Shown here piece after piece: positions 8,193 through 16,361 of a stretch of DNA of 64,000 bases. The translations under genes and the position numbers were made by a program. The notes beneath the pieces are model-generated. The model was not told the origin of the DNA. It saw nothing but the letters and a program-made list of their open reading frames with translations, and ran no database searches. Position 1 is the first letter of the stretch; every line of letters starts with the position of its first letter. The stretch lies in contig NZ_SBLB01000004.1 in the NCBI RefSeq assembly GCF_004138325.1, positions 186,001 through 250,000 of the forward strand. Direction: 5' to 3'. Origin of the DNA: Spirosoma sordidisoli. GTDB taxonomy: Bacteria > Bacteroidota > Bacteroidia > Cytophagales > Spirosomataceae.

Positions 8193-8708
8193 GAGGAACA
8201 CACCCGGGGGTACTGTTATTGTTTACTCAGGTTTATTCACGGCGATTACAGACCTGAAAGCGGCTTACATAGTAACTCTGTCTGCCTCTGCTTTGGGGCT
8301 GCCCATCGCTGAGGGACAACATTTCCTTCGGCTATCCGCACAGCCGGTTATCTTCTTTTTATGGCATCTCCCCCCTACCGAACGATAACTCTGGCTCTTT
8401 CTTGAACGCGCCATACTTCCTGTTGATGAATTGTTGAACAAAAAAAATAACTTTATAATTAAGTATTTTTAGCTATTATACTTAGTTATAAATACTCTCA
8501 CATCCTTCTTATGTTCGAAGGCCGGGTAAGGGTAAGTACCTGATGAGACCAACAAACAGTAGTTAGCTATGGTAGCTCTTGGGCCGCTTTCCAAGGTCCG
8601 GGCGCACACCTGCCCGGTGCTATCACAAGTTCGTATAGGTTTACCCCAGAGGACTGAATGGCTATGACTCACCGGGTTTCCGTAAACCGTCTGACTGACT
8701 AGTATGCT
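8193..8708. other. Intergenic region before the light-sensor operon
   Basis: No convincing gene. An A+T-rich stretch (8430-8500) contains a loose inverted pair, TTAAGTAT (8459) and ATACTTAG (8479), and is the likeliest promoter/operator for the histidine kinase operon; I do not see a textbook TAnnTTTG box. Nearly 200 bp of possible leader follow before the kinase ATG at 8709. Confidence 0.4.
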
Positions 8709-11477
8709 ATGAAATCGACTACCCCATCGGCTCCAGCTTTGATCCAGAACGTACTGACGGCAGCGCAAAACGGCGTTATGGTCTATCTGCCCGAACGTGA
8801 CAGCACGGGCGCACTCGTCGATTTTCGGCTGGTGATGCTTAACAGCATGGCCGAACGGGAGATGACCCGTCCGGCTCACGAGTTGATAGGACAGCGGTTT
8901 ACCCAGCTGTATCCGCACCTGAAAGAGACATCCCTACTGGAACAGTATCGGCAGGTGATGGAAACCGGCGAGGCCGCTCACGTTGAGTTTCAGTGTACCC
9001 GACCCGGCCAACCCCAACCCGCCTGGTTCGCTATATCGGTCATGCGCCTAGAGGGTAATCTGGTAGTCTCCTTTCAGGATGTTACGCAGGCCAAAGCCGA
9101 TACGAAAGCCGCCCAGCAAGCCTACTGGCTCGGGAAGGCCTTCGAGGCATCGATCCACGGCGTTGCGGTGTACAAGGCTGTTCGCAATGAGCGAGGGGTG
9201 ATCGATGATTTTCAGCTCGTGATGATCAACGAAGCGGGCCTGCGTATGAGTGGCCACACCCATGAGCAGGTGATCGGAAAGAGTGTATGGCAAATTTACC
9301 CGGCTACCAAAATCAATGGCCTTTTCGATCGGAAAGTGCAGGTATGCGAAACGGGGCAGCCTTATTCCGGAGAACACTATTATCCTGAATACAATATCTG
9401 GATTGAACTATCCATCGTACCGGTTGAGCGTGGTGTTATGCTGACTTACGTCGATATAACAGCCCGCAAAACAACGGAACTGGCAACGCTTAAGCAGACT
9501 CAGCTGTTTGAGACTATTCTGGAGAGCGTTACGGTGGGTATCGCCGTACTAAGCCCGGTTTACAATCAGGCAGAGGGCCAAAATCGCGCTACCAACTTTC
9601 GGGTAGTGCGTATGAACAACGGTCTTCGGCGGATGCTGAACCTGTCGGCGTCGGATTCGTATGGACATTACCTGACAACTGTTTTCCAGGCAGCGGGCAG
9701 ATCAGAGCTACTCAGTTCCTGTATAACCGCGTTTGAGCAGGGCCAACAACAGGAATACGATTTACCCTATATGACAGACGGCTCAACGCGCTGGTACCGG
9801 GTGTCAATCGTTTGCCAGGACAGCCAGCTCATTCTGACACTGACCGATGTGTCGGCCACCAAAGAAGCGCAGCAGGTACATAGCACCCAGGCCCAGCTCC
9901 TTCAGAAAATCAGCGACAACACCCCGGCGGGTCTGGTACTTTGGGAGGCCGTACGAGACGATACGCCCCAGCGTAATGTGGTCGATTTCCGCTATCGGAT
10001 GACAAACCTCATGAACGCGCTGGTGACGGGCTATGCCGACAGTGAGCTGGCCGGCAACCATCTGCTGGAAATTTTTCCGCGCTTCAGAGGGACCGAACTG
10101 GAGTACTGCCTGCGCGAAGTGATTGAAACAGGCCGTACCCAGCGCATGATTTTCACCTACTACAACGAGCGACCCGGTGCCTGGTTCGATGCCCAGTTTG
10201 TGCGGCATGGCGACGGCGTCCTGATGACCTTTATGGATGTTTCCGAAGGGTACAAGGCCCAGCTGATCCAGAAGGCACAATACGACCTTTTCCAGACGGT
10301 TATCAACCGGCAACCGGCAGGCATAGTGCTGTATGGCGTAGTGCGGGAGCCGACTCAGGAGGGGCAGCCGGGGCCTATCGTTGATTTTGTGTTCGAACTG
10401 GCCAATAAAGCAGAGCTTGAACTGGTAGGCAGATCGGCTAATGAATTGATCGGGAAGCGGCTGAGAACCTTGTTTCCCAGCCACGACGGTCAGCAGTTAT
10501 TCGAGAAGATGGTTTCCGTAGCCGAAACGGGGCAGGGGCAGGAATGGCTGCTCCCCTATTTCAGCGACGGTATTCAGGGCTGGTTCCAGGCCTCCCTGGT
10601 TCCCCACGGCGAGCAGATTCTGTTTACGTTTCTCGACGTCACCGAACTAAAGCGGCAACAGCAGGCGCTGGAAGTAGCCAATATGGAACTGAGCCACAGC
10701 AACGATAATCTGCAGCAGTTTGCGTATATCGCCAGCCACGATTTACAGGAACCCCTGCGTAAAATTCAGGCGTTCGGCGACATTATTGCCACTCGCAATG
10801 CCCATGTGCTGGATGATAGCACCAAAGATATGCTGACCCGCATGCAGGACTCGGCCACCCGGATGTCATGGCTGATAAAAGACCTGCTCGAGTACTCCCG
10901 GATTACCACGCACCGCAGGCCCTTTTCGCCCGTTCATCTGTCCGATCTGCTGAATGAGGTACTCGGTGATTTGTTTGTAGTCGTACATGAATCGAAGGCC
11001 CGGGTTACCTGGGACCCGCTACCGATGATCGTTGGTGATAAAAATCAATTGTACCAACTCTTCCAGAACTTACTGTCGAACGCGATAAAATTCCGGCCTG
11101 AAGGCGTTTCGCCCCAGGTCCACCTGACCGCCCGTACGGTGAGTATCCGGGAAATGCCCCCGGCACTGATCGAAAAATCACTGGCTATCCTGACTATGGA
11201 TGATGGGTCTGATTTGCAGTTTCACGAAATCAGCGTGGCTGACAACGGAATCGGTTTTGAGGAGCACTATCTCGACCGCATTTTTCAGGTGTTCCAGCGG
11301 CTACACGGCAGAGGCAAATACCCGGGGACGGGCATAGGACTGGCCATTTGCCGGAAGGTGATCGAAACCCACCGGGGCCTTCTGACGGCTACGAGTCAAC
11401 CCGGTAAAGGCTCAACGTTCCGGGTCTACCTGCCGGTTGGCGAACCCATCAGCAAAGACAAACTTCACCTGGCGTAA
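8709..11477 (+). CDS. Five-PAS sensor histidine kinase
   Basis: 922-aa soluble hybrid-free histidine kinase. Five consecutive PAS domains lie at roughly residues 12-128, 140-258, 265-388, 395-518 and 525-650, each opening with a (D)FR/DFQ-type strand and closing with a V(S)FxDVT-type strand. The DHp domain has the phospho-acceptor His677 in ASHDLQEPLRK. The catalytic domain has the N box NLLSNAIKFRPEG, the G1 box VADNGIGFE and the G2 box GTGIGLAICRKVIE. No transmembrane segment, signal peptide or receiver domain is seen, so it is cytosolic. It is followed after 48 bp by the PYP gene, which suggests that PYP feeds light information into it. No response regulator is in the operon. Confidence 0.93.
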   Translation: MKSTTPSAPALIQNVLTAAQNGVMVYLPERDSTGALVDFRLVMLNSMAEREMTRPAHELIGQRFTQLYPHLKETSLLEQYRQVMETGEAAHVEFQCTRPGQPQPAWFAISVMRLEGNLVVSFQDVTQAKADTKAAQQAYWLGKAFEASIHGVAVYKAVRNERGVIDDFQLVMINEAGLRMSGHTHEQVIGKSVWQIYPATKINGLFDRKVQVCETGQPYSGEHYYPEYNIWIELSIVPVERGVMLTYVDITARKTTELATLKQTQLFETILESVTVGIAVLSPVYNQAEGQNRATNFRVVRMNNGLRRMLNLSASDSYGHYLTTVFQAAGRSELLSSCITAFEQGQQQEYDLPYMTDGSTRWYRVSIVCQDSQLILTLTDVSATKEAQQVHSTQAQLLQKISDNTPAGLVLWEAVRDDTPQRNVVDFRYRMTNLMNALVTGYADSELAGNHLLEIFPRFRGTELEYCLREVIETGRTQRMIFTYYNERPGAWFDAQFVRHGDGVLMTFMDVSEGYKAQLIQKAQYDLFQTVINRQPAGIVLYGVVREPTQEGQPGPIVDFVFELANKAELELVGRSANELIGKRLRTLFPSHDGQQLFEKMVSVAETGQGQEWLLPYFSDGIQGWFQASLVPHGEQILFTFLDVTELKRQQQALEVANMELSHSNDNLQQFAYIASHDLQEPLRKIQAFGDIIATRNAHVLDDSTKDMLTRMQDSATRMSWLIKDLLEYSRITTHRRPFSPVHLSDLLNEVLGDLFVVVHESKARVTWDPLPMIVGDKNQLYQLFQNLLSNAIKFRPEGVSPQVHLTARTVSIREMPPALIEKSLAILTMDDGSDLQFHEISVADNGIGFEEHYLDRIFQVFQRLHGRGKYPGTGIGLAICRKVIETHRGLLTATSQPGKGSTFRVYLPVGEPISKDKLHLA

Positions 11478-11525
11478 ACAAACCCATTCCCGAACACCCT
11501 ACTTACCCCGATAAACCCGGCCTAC

Positions 11526-11903
11526 ATGACCTCCTCTCCGACTTTCTCCGATCCTAACCTGCTCGACTGGCTTGAACAGCAAACCCCCGACCAACTGGAC
11601 AATGCCCCCTTTGGTGTGGTTCGCATGACCCGCGAAGGTGTGGTGGTGGCCTACTGCAAATCCGAATCGCACATTACCGGTATTGACCCCGCCTATGCAG
11701 TAGGTAAATACTACTTTACTCAGATTGCCCCCTGCGCCAATAACATGATGGTGGCCGCCAAATACGCGCAACCGGTTCTGGATGAAGAATTAGACTATAT
11801 CCTGACCTACGTGTGTGAACCCGTCAAAGTCACATTGCGACTGCTCAAGTCGCCCCAGAGTCAGTACCAGTATTTCCTGGTGAATCGCAAGTTTGTGGAC
11901 TAA
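11526..11903 (+). CDS. pyp: Photoactive yellow protein (PYP), blue-light sensor
   Basis: 125 aa, exactly the length of Halorhodospira PYP, and alignable without large gaps. The thioester-forming cysteine is Cys70 in TQIAPCANN (Cys69 in the type protein, KDVAPC). The chromophore hydrogen-bonding residues Tyr43, Glu47 and Thr51 lie in VAYCKSESHITGIDP and match Tyr42, Glu46 and Thr50. Arg52 of the type protein is replaced by Ile53, a position that varies among PYPs. The N-terminal cap (LLDWLEQQTPDQLDNAPFGV) is also PYP-like. It should bind p-coumarate and undergo a blue-light photocycle. Its stop overlaps the next ATG (TAATG), so it is translationally coupled to the following PAS gene and, beyond it, the ligase gene. 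Confidence 0.9.
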   Translation: MTSSPTFSDPNLLDWLEQQTPDQLDNAPFGVVRMTREGVVVAYCKSESHITGIDPAYAVGKYYFTQIAPCANNMMVAAKYAQPVLDEELDYILTYVCEPVKVTLRLLKSPQSQYQYFLVNRKFVD

Positions 11904-12322
11904 TGACGAATCCAGCGCAACAGGCCCAGCAACACCTGCAGCGGCTACTCCCATTGTTTCACCATTCGCCCCTGGCAATGGCTGAAATCAACGCGCAGGG
12001 AGTTATCAGTCAGCTCAATCCGAGAGCGGTTCAACTGATGATGCCCCTGGCTGCGCACCTTGGTTTACCCGGTCATAATCTGCTCGATGTCCTGACCGGT
12101 TACCTGCCATCCGTTGGTCAGGCAGTTGCCGATTTTGGTGCAGACTCGGGCCTGATTATCGACCACGAGCCGTATACCATCCGGTTTGCTGTTTCGCAGT
12201 CCTGGTTTGATCGGCACTTCTGTCTCACCATCGAGAAACTATCGCCCGACACCCTGCTGGTTTTCTTTGACGATGTAACCGATTTTTTAATCAAAGCAGA
12301 CGCCATGCGCCACGGGTTATGA
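11903..12322 (+). CDS. Small stand-alone PAS-domain protein in the PYP operon
   Basis: 139 aa that read as one PAS domain: HSPLAMAEINAQGVISQLNP at the start, a conserved loop PGHNLLDVLTGYLP, and the closing strand TLLVFFDDVTDFLIKA. No kinase, enzyme or DNA-binding part follows. The start overlaps the PYP stop and its own stop overlaps the ATG of the ligase gene (ATGA), so the three are tightly coupled. It may be a PYP partner, an adaptor to the PAS kinase, or a sensor of its own; it lacks the PYP cysteine. I cannot name a ligand. Confidence 0.8.
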   Translation: MTNPAQQAQQHLQRLLPLFHHSPLAMAEINAQGVISQLNPRAVQLMMPLAAHLGLPGHNLLDVLTGYLPSVGQAVADFGADSGLIIDHEPYTIRFAVSQSWFDRHFCLTIEKLSPDTLLVFFDDVTDFLIKADAMRHGL

Positions 12323-13422
12323 TCTGGACTACCGACAACGTTCAGCGAATCATTCTCGACGTAGCGGGCCGAATTCTGAAGATCCCTCACGCTGGTCTTC
12401 CCACACAGGTTCGGGCCGATCTCGACCTTTCGCTCGATCTGGGGCTGGACTCCCTCAGACGGATGGAGCTGGCCGCTTACCTGAACGAGCTTTTCGGCCT
12501 TTTACAAACGTCAGCCACCAACTACCTGCTGGCCGGAACCACGCTCGAACACTGGACAAACTGCATTTTGCGGGCGCGGTCTGACGATGACCGGTTTCTA
12601 ACCTTTCGCACATCGGGTACGGGTGGGGCTACCAAATCCATTACCCACTCGATGGCGTCGCTCGTGTCTGAGGCTCAGTTTCTGGCTCAGCTGCTTGCTC
12701 CGCCAGGTCAGATCATCAGTTCGGTGCCAGCCAACCACATCTACGGATTCCTGTACACGGTTCTGCTCCCATCGCTCTGGAAACGGCCAATGCGGTTGTT
12801 GACCGACGTGTCAATGGCCGATATTGAGGCTGACTCGCTGCTTGTTGGCACCCCGTTTACCTGGCAATTCATAGACCAGTCATTTTTGGGAGCCGCTAAA
12901 CTCCCGTGCCGGGGTGTTTCATCGACCGCGCCTATGCCGCCGGGCCTGTTTACCAGGCTTATGGAGGCAGGGGTGTCATTGACCGAAGTGTATGGCTCGT
13001 CGGATACGGGTGGTTTAGGATTCCGTCATGCGCCCGACGCGCCTTTTGTTCTCTTTCCGTACGTAGTTCTTTCCCGTTCAGAACCGCTGACGGTTACCCG
13101 CACCGATACCAGCGAAACCTTTGTTATTCCCGACCGGCTCGAACAACTGTCTTCTCGTGAGATCAGGCTGTTGGGCCGCCTGGACGACGCCGTACAGATA
13201 GCGGGCGTGAATGTTTACCCAACTCATATTCGGCAGATTATCGAACAATGTCCATTGGTAGCTGAGTGTGATGTATATGCCAAAGCGGTAGCGGGTGATA
13301 CGCAGCTCTATGCAGCCGTTCACTTACGTGCCCTCAGTGACAGCAGCCGGGAGGCTTGCCTGCGCTGGATCCGCCAGCACCTTAGCGCCCCCGAACTACC
13401 AAACCACCTGTACCTGTACTAA
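12319..13422 (+). CDS. Acyl carrier protein fused to an aryl-polyene-type adenylate ligase (probable 4-coumarate activation)
   Basis: 367 aa. Residues 1-80 form an acyl carrier domain with the phosphopantetheine serine Ser45 in DLGLDSLRRMEL. Residues 90-367 form a short AMP-ligase: A3 loop TSGTGGATK (98-106), PANHIYGFLYTVLLPSLW like the SHQHIYGLLF motif of aryl-polyene/flexirubin ligases, A5 motif EVYGSSDTGGLG, and A8 motif LGRLDDAVQIAGVNVYP. It would adenylate an aromatic acid and load it on its own carrier domain; next to PYP the obvious substrate is 4-coumarate. The frame stops right after LPNHLYLY, before the A10 lysine motif that ligases of this fold normally carry. Downstream, out-of-frame RIPR (13475) and PGKPIQKI (13482) hint at a frameshift. 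Activity is therefore uncertain. Confidence 0.82.
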   Translation: MIWTTDNVQRIILDVAGRILKIPHAGLPTQVRADLDLSLDLGLDSLRRMELAAYLNELFGLLQTSATNYLLAGTTLEHWTNCILRARSDDDRFLTFRTSGTGGATKSITHSMASLVSEAQFLAQLLAPPGQIISSVPANHIYGFLYTVLLPSLWKRPMRLLTDVSMADIEADSLLVGTPFTWQFIDQSFLGAAKLPCRGVSSTAPMPPGLFTRLMEAGVSLTEVYGSSDTGGLGFRHAPDAPFVLFPYVVLSRSEPLTVTRTDTSETFVIPDRLEQLSSREIRLLGRLDDAVQIAGVNVYPTHIRQIIEQCPLVAECDVYAKAVAGDTQLYAAVHLRALSDSSREACLRWIRQHLSAPELPNHLYLY

Positions 13423-13685
13423 GCGAAACAGGAATAGCCGGCGAGGGCGACAGACCAGCGATTACCGGCTTCTCCGAATACCCCGGCAAACCCATCCAAA
13501 AGATCAACACCTTACTATTACGCGCCAAATCGGCACCAACTCCGTTGCTTCATGGTCGTTATGACAATTCGCCCACCACGACAATAGCCATATTTATTGT
13601 AGTATTATAGCCAAATACAGTCCATATAATTTGGACAATGAATTATATCATTTCTTCTTTATTCTGTCTTACTGATTTTTATCTC

Positions 13686-14990
13686 ATGCCGATGAAGCCA
13701 ACTTTAGCTGCTTGTATTATTCCTTTTTTTATCGGCTCAGCCTGTCTGGTCCAGGCGCAGGACGAAAAACCGGTAGCCATCGACACCCGTTACCAAACCG
13801 AAATTCAAACCTTGGCGAAGCGCCCGGCCGTCCAGAGTGCCTTCAAAACCTTCGTTGAACTGGAACCACAAACCAGGCAGGATCTCATCAGCCTGACCGA
13901 AACGGCGTCTCCCCCGTTCAAGGAGCAGGTACGCGCCAGAAAATACGCCGACATGATGAAAGCCGCCGGGGCCGATTCGGTCTGGCTCGATGAGGTAAGC
14001 AACGTACTGGCCCTGCGCCGGGGCAAAGGCCGCCGGAAAACCGTAGTGCTCGAAGCTCACCTGGACACGGTGTTCCCCGAAGGTACCGATGTGAAAGTGA
14101 AACAGAAAGGAGACACCCTGTATGCACCCGGCATCGGCGACGACACCCGCGGCCTGACCGCCGTACTGGCGGTCTTGAAAGGTCTCGAAAAACACAGCAT
14201 CGAAACCGACGCGGATGTGCTGTTCGTGGGGGCCGTGGGCGAAGAAGGGCTGGGCGACCTGCGGGGCGTGAAGAACCTCTTCAAACCCAATGGCCCGAAA
14301 ATCGACTCGTACATCGCCGTTGACGGCGATGGGATCGACGGCATTGTTCACCGCGGACTGGGTTCGCACCGTTACCGGATTACCTTCAAAGGACCGGGTG
14401 GCCACTCCTACGGCGCATTCGGGATCGTGAACCCGCATGGCGCACTCGGGAAAGCCATCTACTACTTCACTCAGGAAGCCGACAAGTTTACCCGCGAGGG
14501 GGTTAAAACCACCTACAGCGTCAGCGTAATCGGGGGCGGTACGTCGGTCAACGCCGTGCCGTACGAATCCTGGATGGAAGTCGACATGCGGTCAGAAAGC
14601 CCCGACAAGCTGAACGGCATCGACAAGCTCCTGCAGGCTGCCGTTCAGCGGGCGCTCACCGAAGAAAATCAGATGAAACGCGCCGGACCCGATTTGACGG
14701 TCGACGTAAAACAGGTTGGAGACCGACCATCGGGCCGGATCGAGCCAACCGTGCCGCTGGTACAGCGGGCCATGGCCGTAGCCCGATTTATGGGGGTTAC
14801 GCCCCAGCTGAGCGTAGGCTCTACCAATGCCAACACGCCCATTGCCAAGGGTATACCCACCGTCACGATTGGCAGCGGGGGCACAGGTGGGGGCGCCCAC
14901 TCGCTGAACGAATGGTGGCTGAACGACAAAGGCTATCTGGGTATGCAGCGGATTCTGCTGGTACTGCTGGCCGAAGCCGGTGTAAAATAA
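13686..14990 (+). CDS. Secreted M20-family metallopeptidase / aminoacylase-like hydrolase
   Basis: About 434 aa with an N-terminal signal peptide (MPMKPTLAACIIPFFIGSAC, cleavage near VQAQ). Di-zinc M20 motifs are in order: EAHLDTVFPEGT (first His-x-Asp), GIGDDTRG (bridging Asp), GAVGEEGLGD (catalytic Glu and ligand Glu), and AHSLNEWW (last His ligand). A dimerisation 'lid' lies in between, around HRGLGSHRYRITFKGPGGHS. It would cleave amide or peptide bonds in the periplasm. The start is placed at the two close ATGs just before the signal peptide; an upstream ATG at 13638 adds a second hydrophobic run and is less likely. Confidence 0.9.
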   Translation: MPMKPTLAACIIPFFIGSACLVQAQDEKPVAIDTRYQTEIQTLAKRPAVQSAFKTFVELEPQTRQDLISLTETASPPFKEQVRARKYADMMKAAGADSVWLDEVSNVLALRRGKGRRKTVVLEAHLDTVFPEGTDVKVKQKGDTLYAPGIGDDTRGLTAVLAVLKGLEKHSIETDADVLFVGAVGEEGLGDLRGVKNLFKPNGPKIDSYIAVDGDGIDGIVHRGLGSHRYRITFKGPGGHSYGAFGIVNPHGALGKAIYYFTQEADKFTREGVKTTYSVSVIGGGTSVNAVPYESWMEVDMRSESPDKLNGIDKLLQAAVQRALTEENQMKRAGPDLTVDVKQVGDRPSGRIEPTVPLVQRAMAVARFMGVTPQLSVGSTNANTPIAKGIPTVTIGSGGTGGGAHSLNEWWLNDKGYLGMQRILLVLLAEAGVK

Positions 14991-15002
14991 CCCGATCTGC
15001 CC

Positions 15003-15636
15003 ATGAAAAGCCGGCGTTTGCTGCTGCTATTGATTTGCCTCGTGGCCCGGAACGTCACGGGGCAAACTCAACGCGTGGGTGGCCCCTGTGAAGGCTGCGA
15101 GGCCATTCACGAAAGCCCGGTTCCCTTCGATAAACTAACAAGCTTCCTGACGATGTCCGATGCTACCTGGACCGGCAACAAGCCGTTGAGCATCAACGGA
15201 ACCGTTTATAAAGCCGATGGCAAAACCCCTGCGCCGGGCGTTGTCCTTTACGTGTACCATACCGACCAGACCGGCCGTTATGTAGCCAGGCAGGGCGCCA
15301 GGGGATGGGAACGTCGGCATGGGTCCTTACGCGGCTGGATGCGCACCAATGAGCAGGGCGAATACAAGTTCGTTACGCTCCCCGGCTCCTTACCCCCATG
15401 CAGACGAGCCGGCTCATATTCATATCACCCTCAAAGAGCCGGGCCTGAACGAGTACTACATCGACGAATTCCTGTTCGACGACGACCCGCTGCTCACCGC
15501 CTACAAACGCCAGAAGCTGGCTAACCGGGGTGGCAGCGGCATTCTGAAGCTCAAAGACGCAGGCAACCTGTACAAGGCCGAGCGGCCTATCTACCTGGGT
15601 CGCAACATCCCCAATTATCCGGCTCCGCACCGCTAG
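15003..15636 (+). pseudogene. Frameshifted secreted intradiol-dioxygenase-like protein
   Basis: The first frame (15003-15385) starts with a signal peptide (MKSRRLLLLLICLVARNVTG) and a beta-sandwich typical of protocatechuate-dioxygenase-like proteins: INGTVYKADGKTPAPGVVLY, then YHTDQTGRY and GWMRTNEQGEYKFVTL. The fold continues in another frame from about 15386 as PYPHADEPAHIHITLKEPG with the metal-ligand His-x-His, ending at 15636. The shift is near CTCCCCGG (15379-15386); removing one base or adding two restores it. Either a recent mutation or a sequencing error. It lies 12 bp after the peptidase gene. Confidence 0.8.
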
Positions 15637-15656
15637 TGGGGCAGGTCGTACAACGC

Positions 15657-16049
15657 TTATTGCCGCTGGCCATAACTGTAGCACAGCCCGTCGGGCGCTA
15701 CTACGAAAAATACCTGCCAGCTCACGTCGCCATGCTGCTGGAAGCTCAGTCCGGAGAGTTCGCGGGTCAGCCCCCTGGCTTTCAGTTCGGCCAGGGCCGC
15801 CGATACGTCGTCGACCTCAAAAAAGCAGCCGTCCTGGGTGGGATCACCGCCGTTTTCGGCCAGGCCAATCTGAAGATCGTCGCGCACGATCAGCGCCGAC
15901 TTCTGCGGCAGGTCGGTCCGGGAAACCACCCGAAAGCCGAGGGCAGTTTCGTAAAACGGCAGGGCCGATTCGAGGTTCTGCACCGGCAAATTCAATTTAT
16001 CCTGCTGGTAAGGCCAGGCTTGCAGAAGGATCGCTTTCGGTTGTTCCAT
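15657..16049 (-). CDS. VOC-family (glyoxalase/bleomycin-resistance fold) protein
   Basis: About 130 aa with one vicinal-oxygen-chelate repeat pair: KLNLPVQNLESALPFYETAL (first beta-alpha unit), DLQIGLAENGGDPTQDGCFF and EVDDVSAALAELKARGL (second unit), ending in VVAPDGLCYSY. Members bind a metal between two beta-alpha-beta-beta-beta units and include isomerases, dioxygenases and antibiotic-binding proteins; this one cannot be assigned further. The start MEQPKAILL is preferred to an ATG 11 codons upstream. It converges on the broken dioxygenase. Confidence 0.8.
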   Translation of the reverse strand: MEQPKAILLQAWPYQQDKLNLPVQNLESALPFYETALGFRVVSRTDLPQKSALIVRDDLQIGLAENGGDPTQDGCFFEVDDVSAALAELKARGLTRELSGLSFQQHGDVSWQVFFVVAPDGLCYSYGQRQ

Positions 16050-16302
16050 GGGTTTTGCCGGGATCAGGCGGGTTTCGTTCACAGGATCAGCAAGGTACGA
16101 AACAGGGCCGGGCGAGCAACAGGCGATGAGCAGACAGCAGGGCTACCCTGCCGAACGACCGGCTACATCCATTCCCGTATAAAGCCGGTTCCGAAACGGC
16201 TTCTGGGATGCGGCTTTTCCGCACCTGCGTATTATACCGGGAAAGACCAGAACGAAAAAAGGTAAAACCCATTAATCTCACCCCAACCCAACCACACAGG
16301 GT

Positions 16303-16352
16303 CGTGTCCTCACGCCCCCCTGTCCCAACGTCAACGCATGGCAGGCGCATAG
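16303..16352. repeat. Dispersed intergenic repeat, copy 1
   Basis: CGTGTCCTCACG followed by a C-run, TGTCC, and ending GCGCATAG matches 63199-63243 (CGTGTCCGCACGG ... ACGCATAG) over about 45 bp. Both copies lie just beside the end or start of a large FtsX permease gene, and both open with a short CGTG/CACG hairpin. Confidence 0.6.
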
Positions 16353-16361
16353 GGCGCTGCG

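Noticed and set aside
8469..8918. Minus-strand open frame over the kinase start
   Set aside because: Mostly antisense to PAS domain 1 and no recognisable product.
11526..11903. Generic PAS protein instead of PYP
   Set aside because: Length of 125 aa and conservation of Tyr43, Glu47, Thr51 and Cys70 in order are specific for PYP.
13737..14438. Minus-strand open frame of 233 codons
   Set aside because: Antisense to the M20 peptidase with intact metal motifs.
15636..16265. Plus-strand open frame of 209 codons
   Set aside because: Antisense to the VOC protein; composition is not protein-like.
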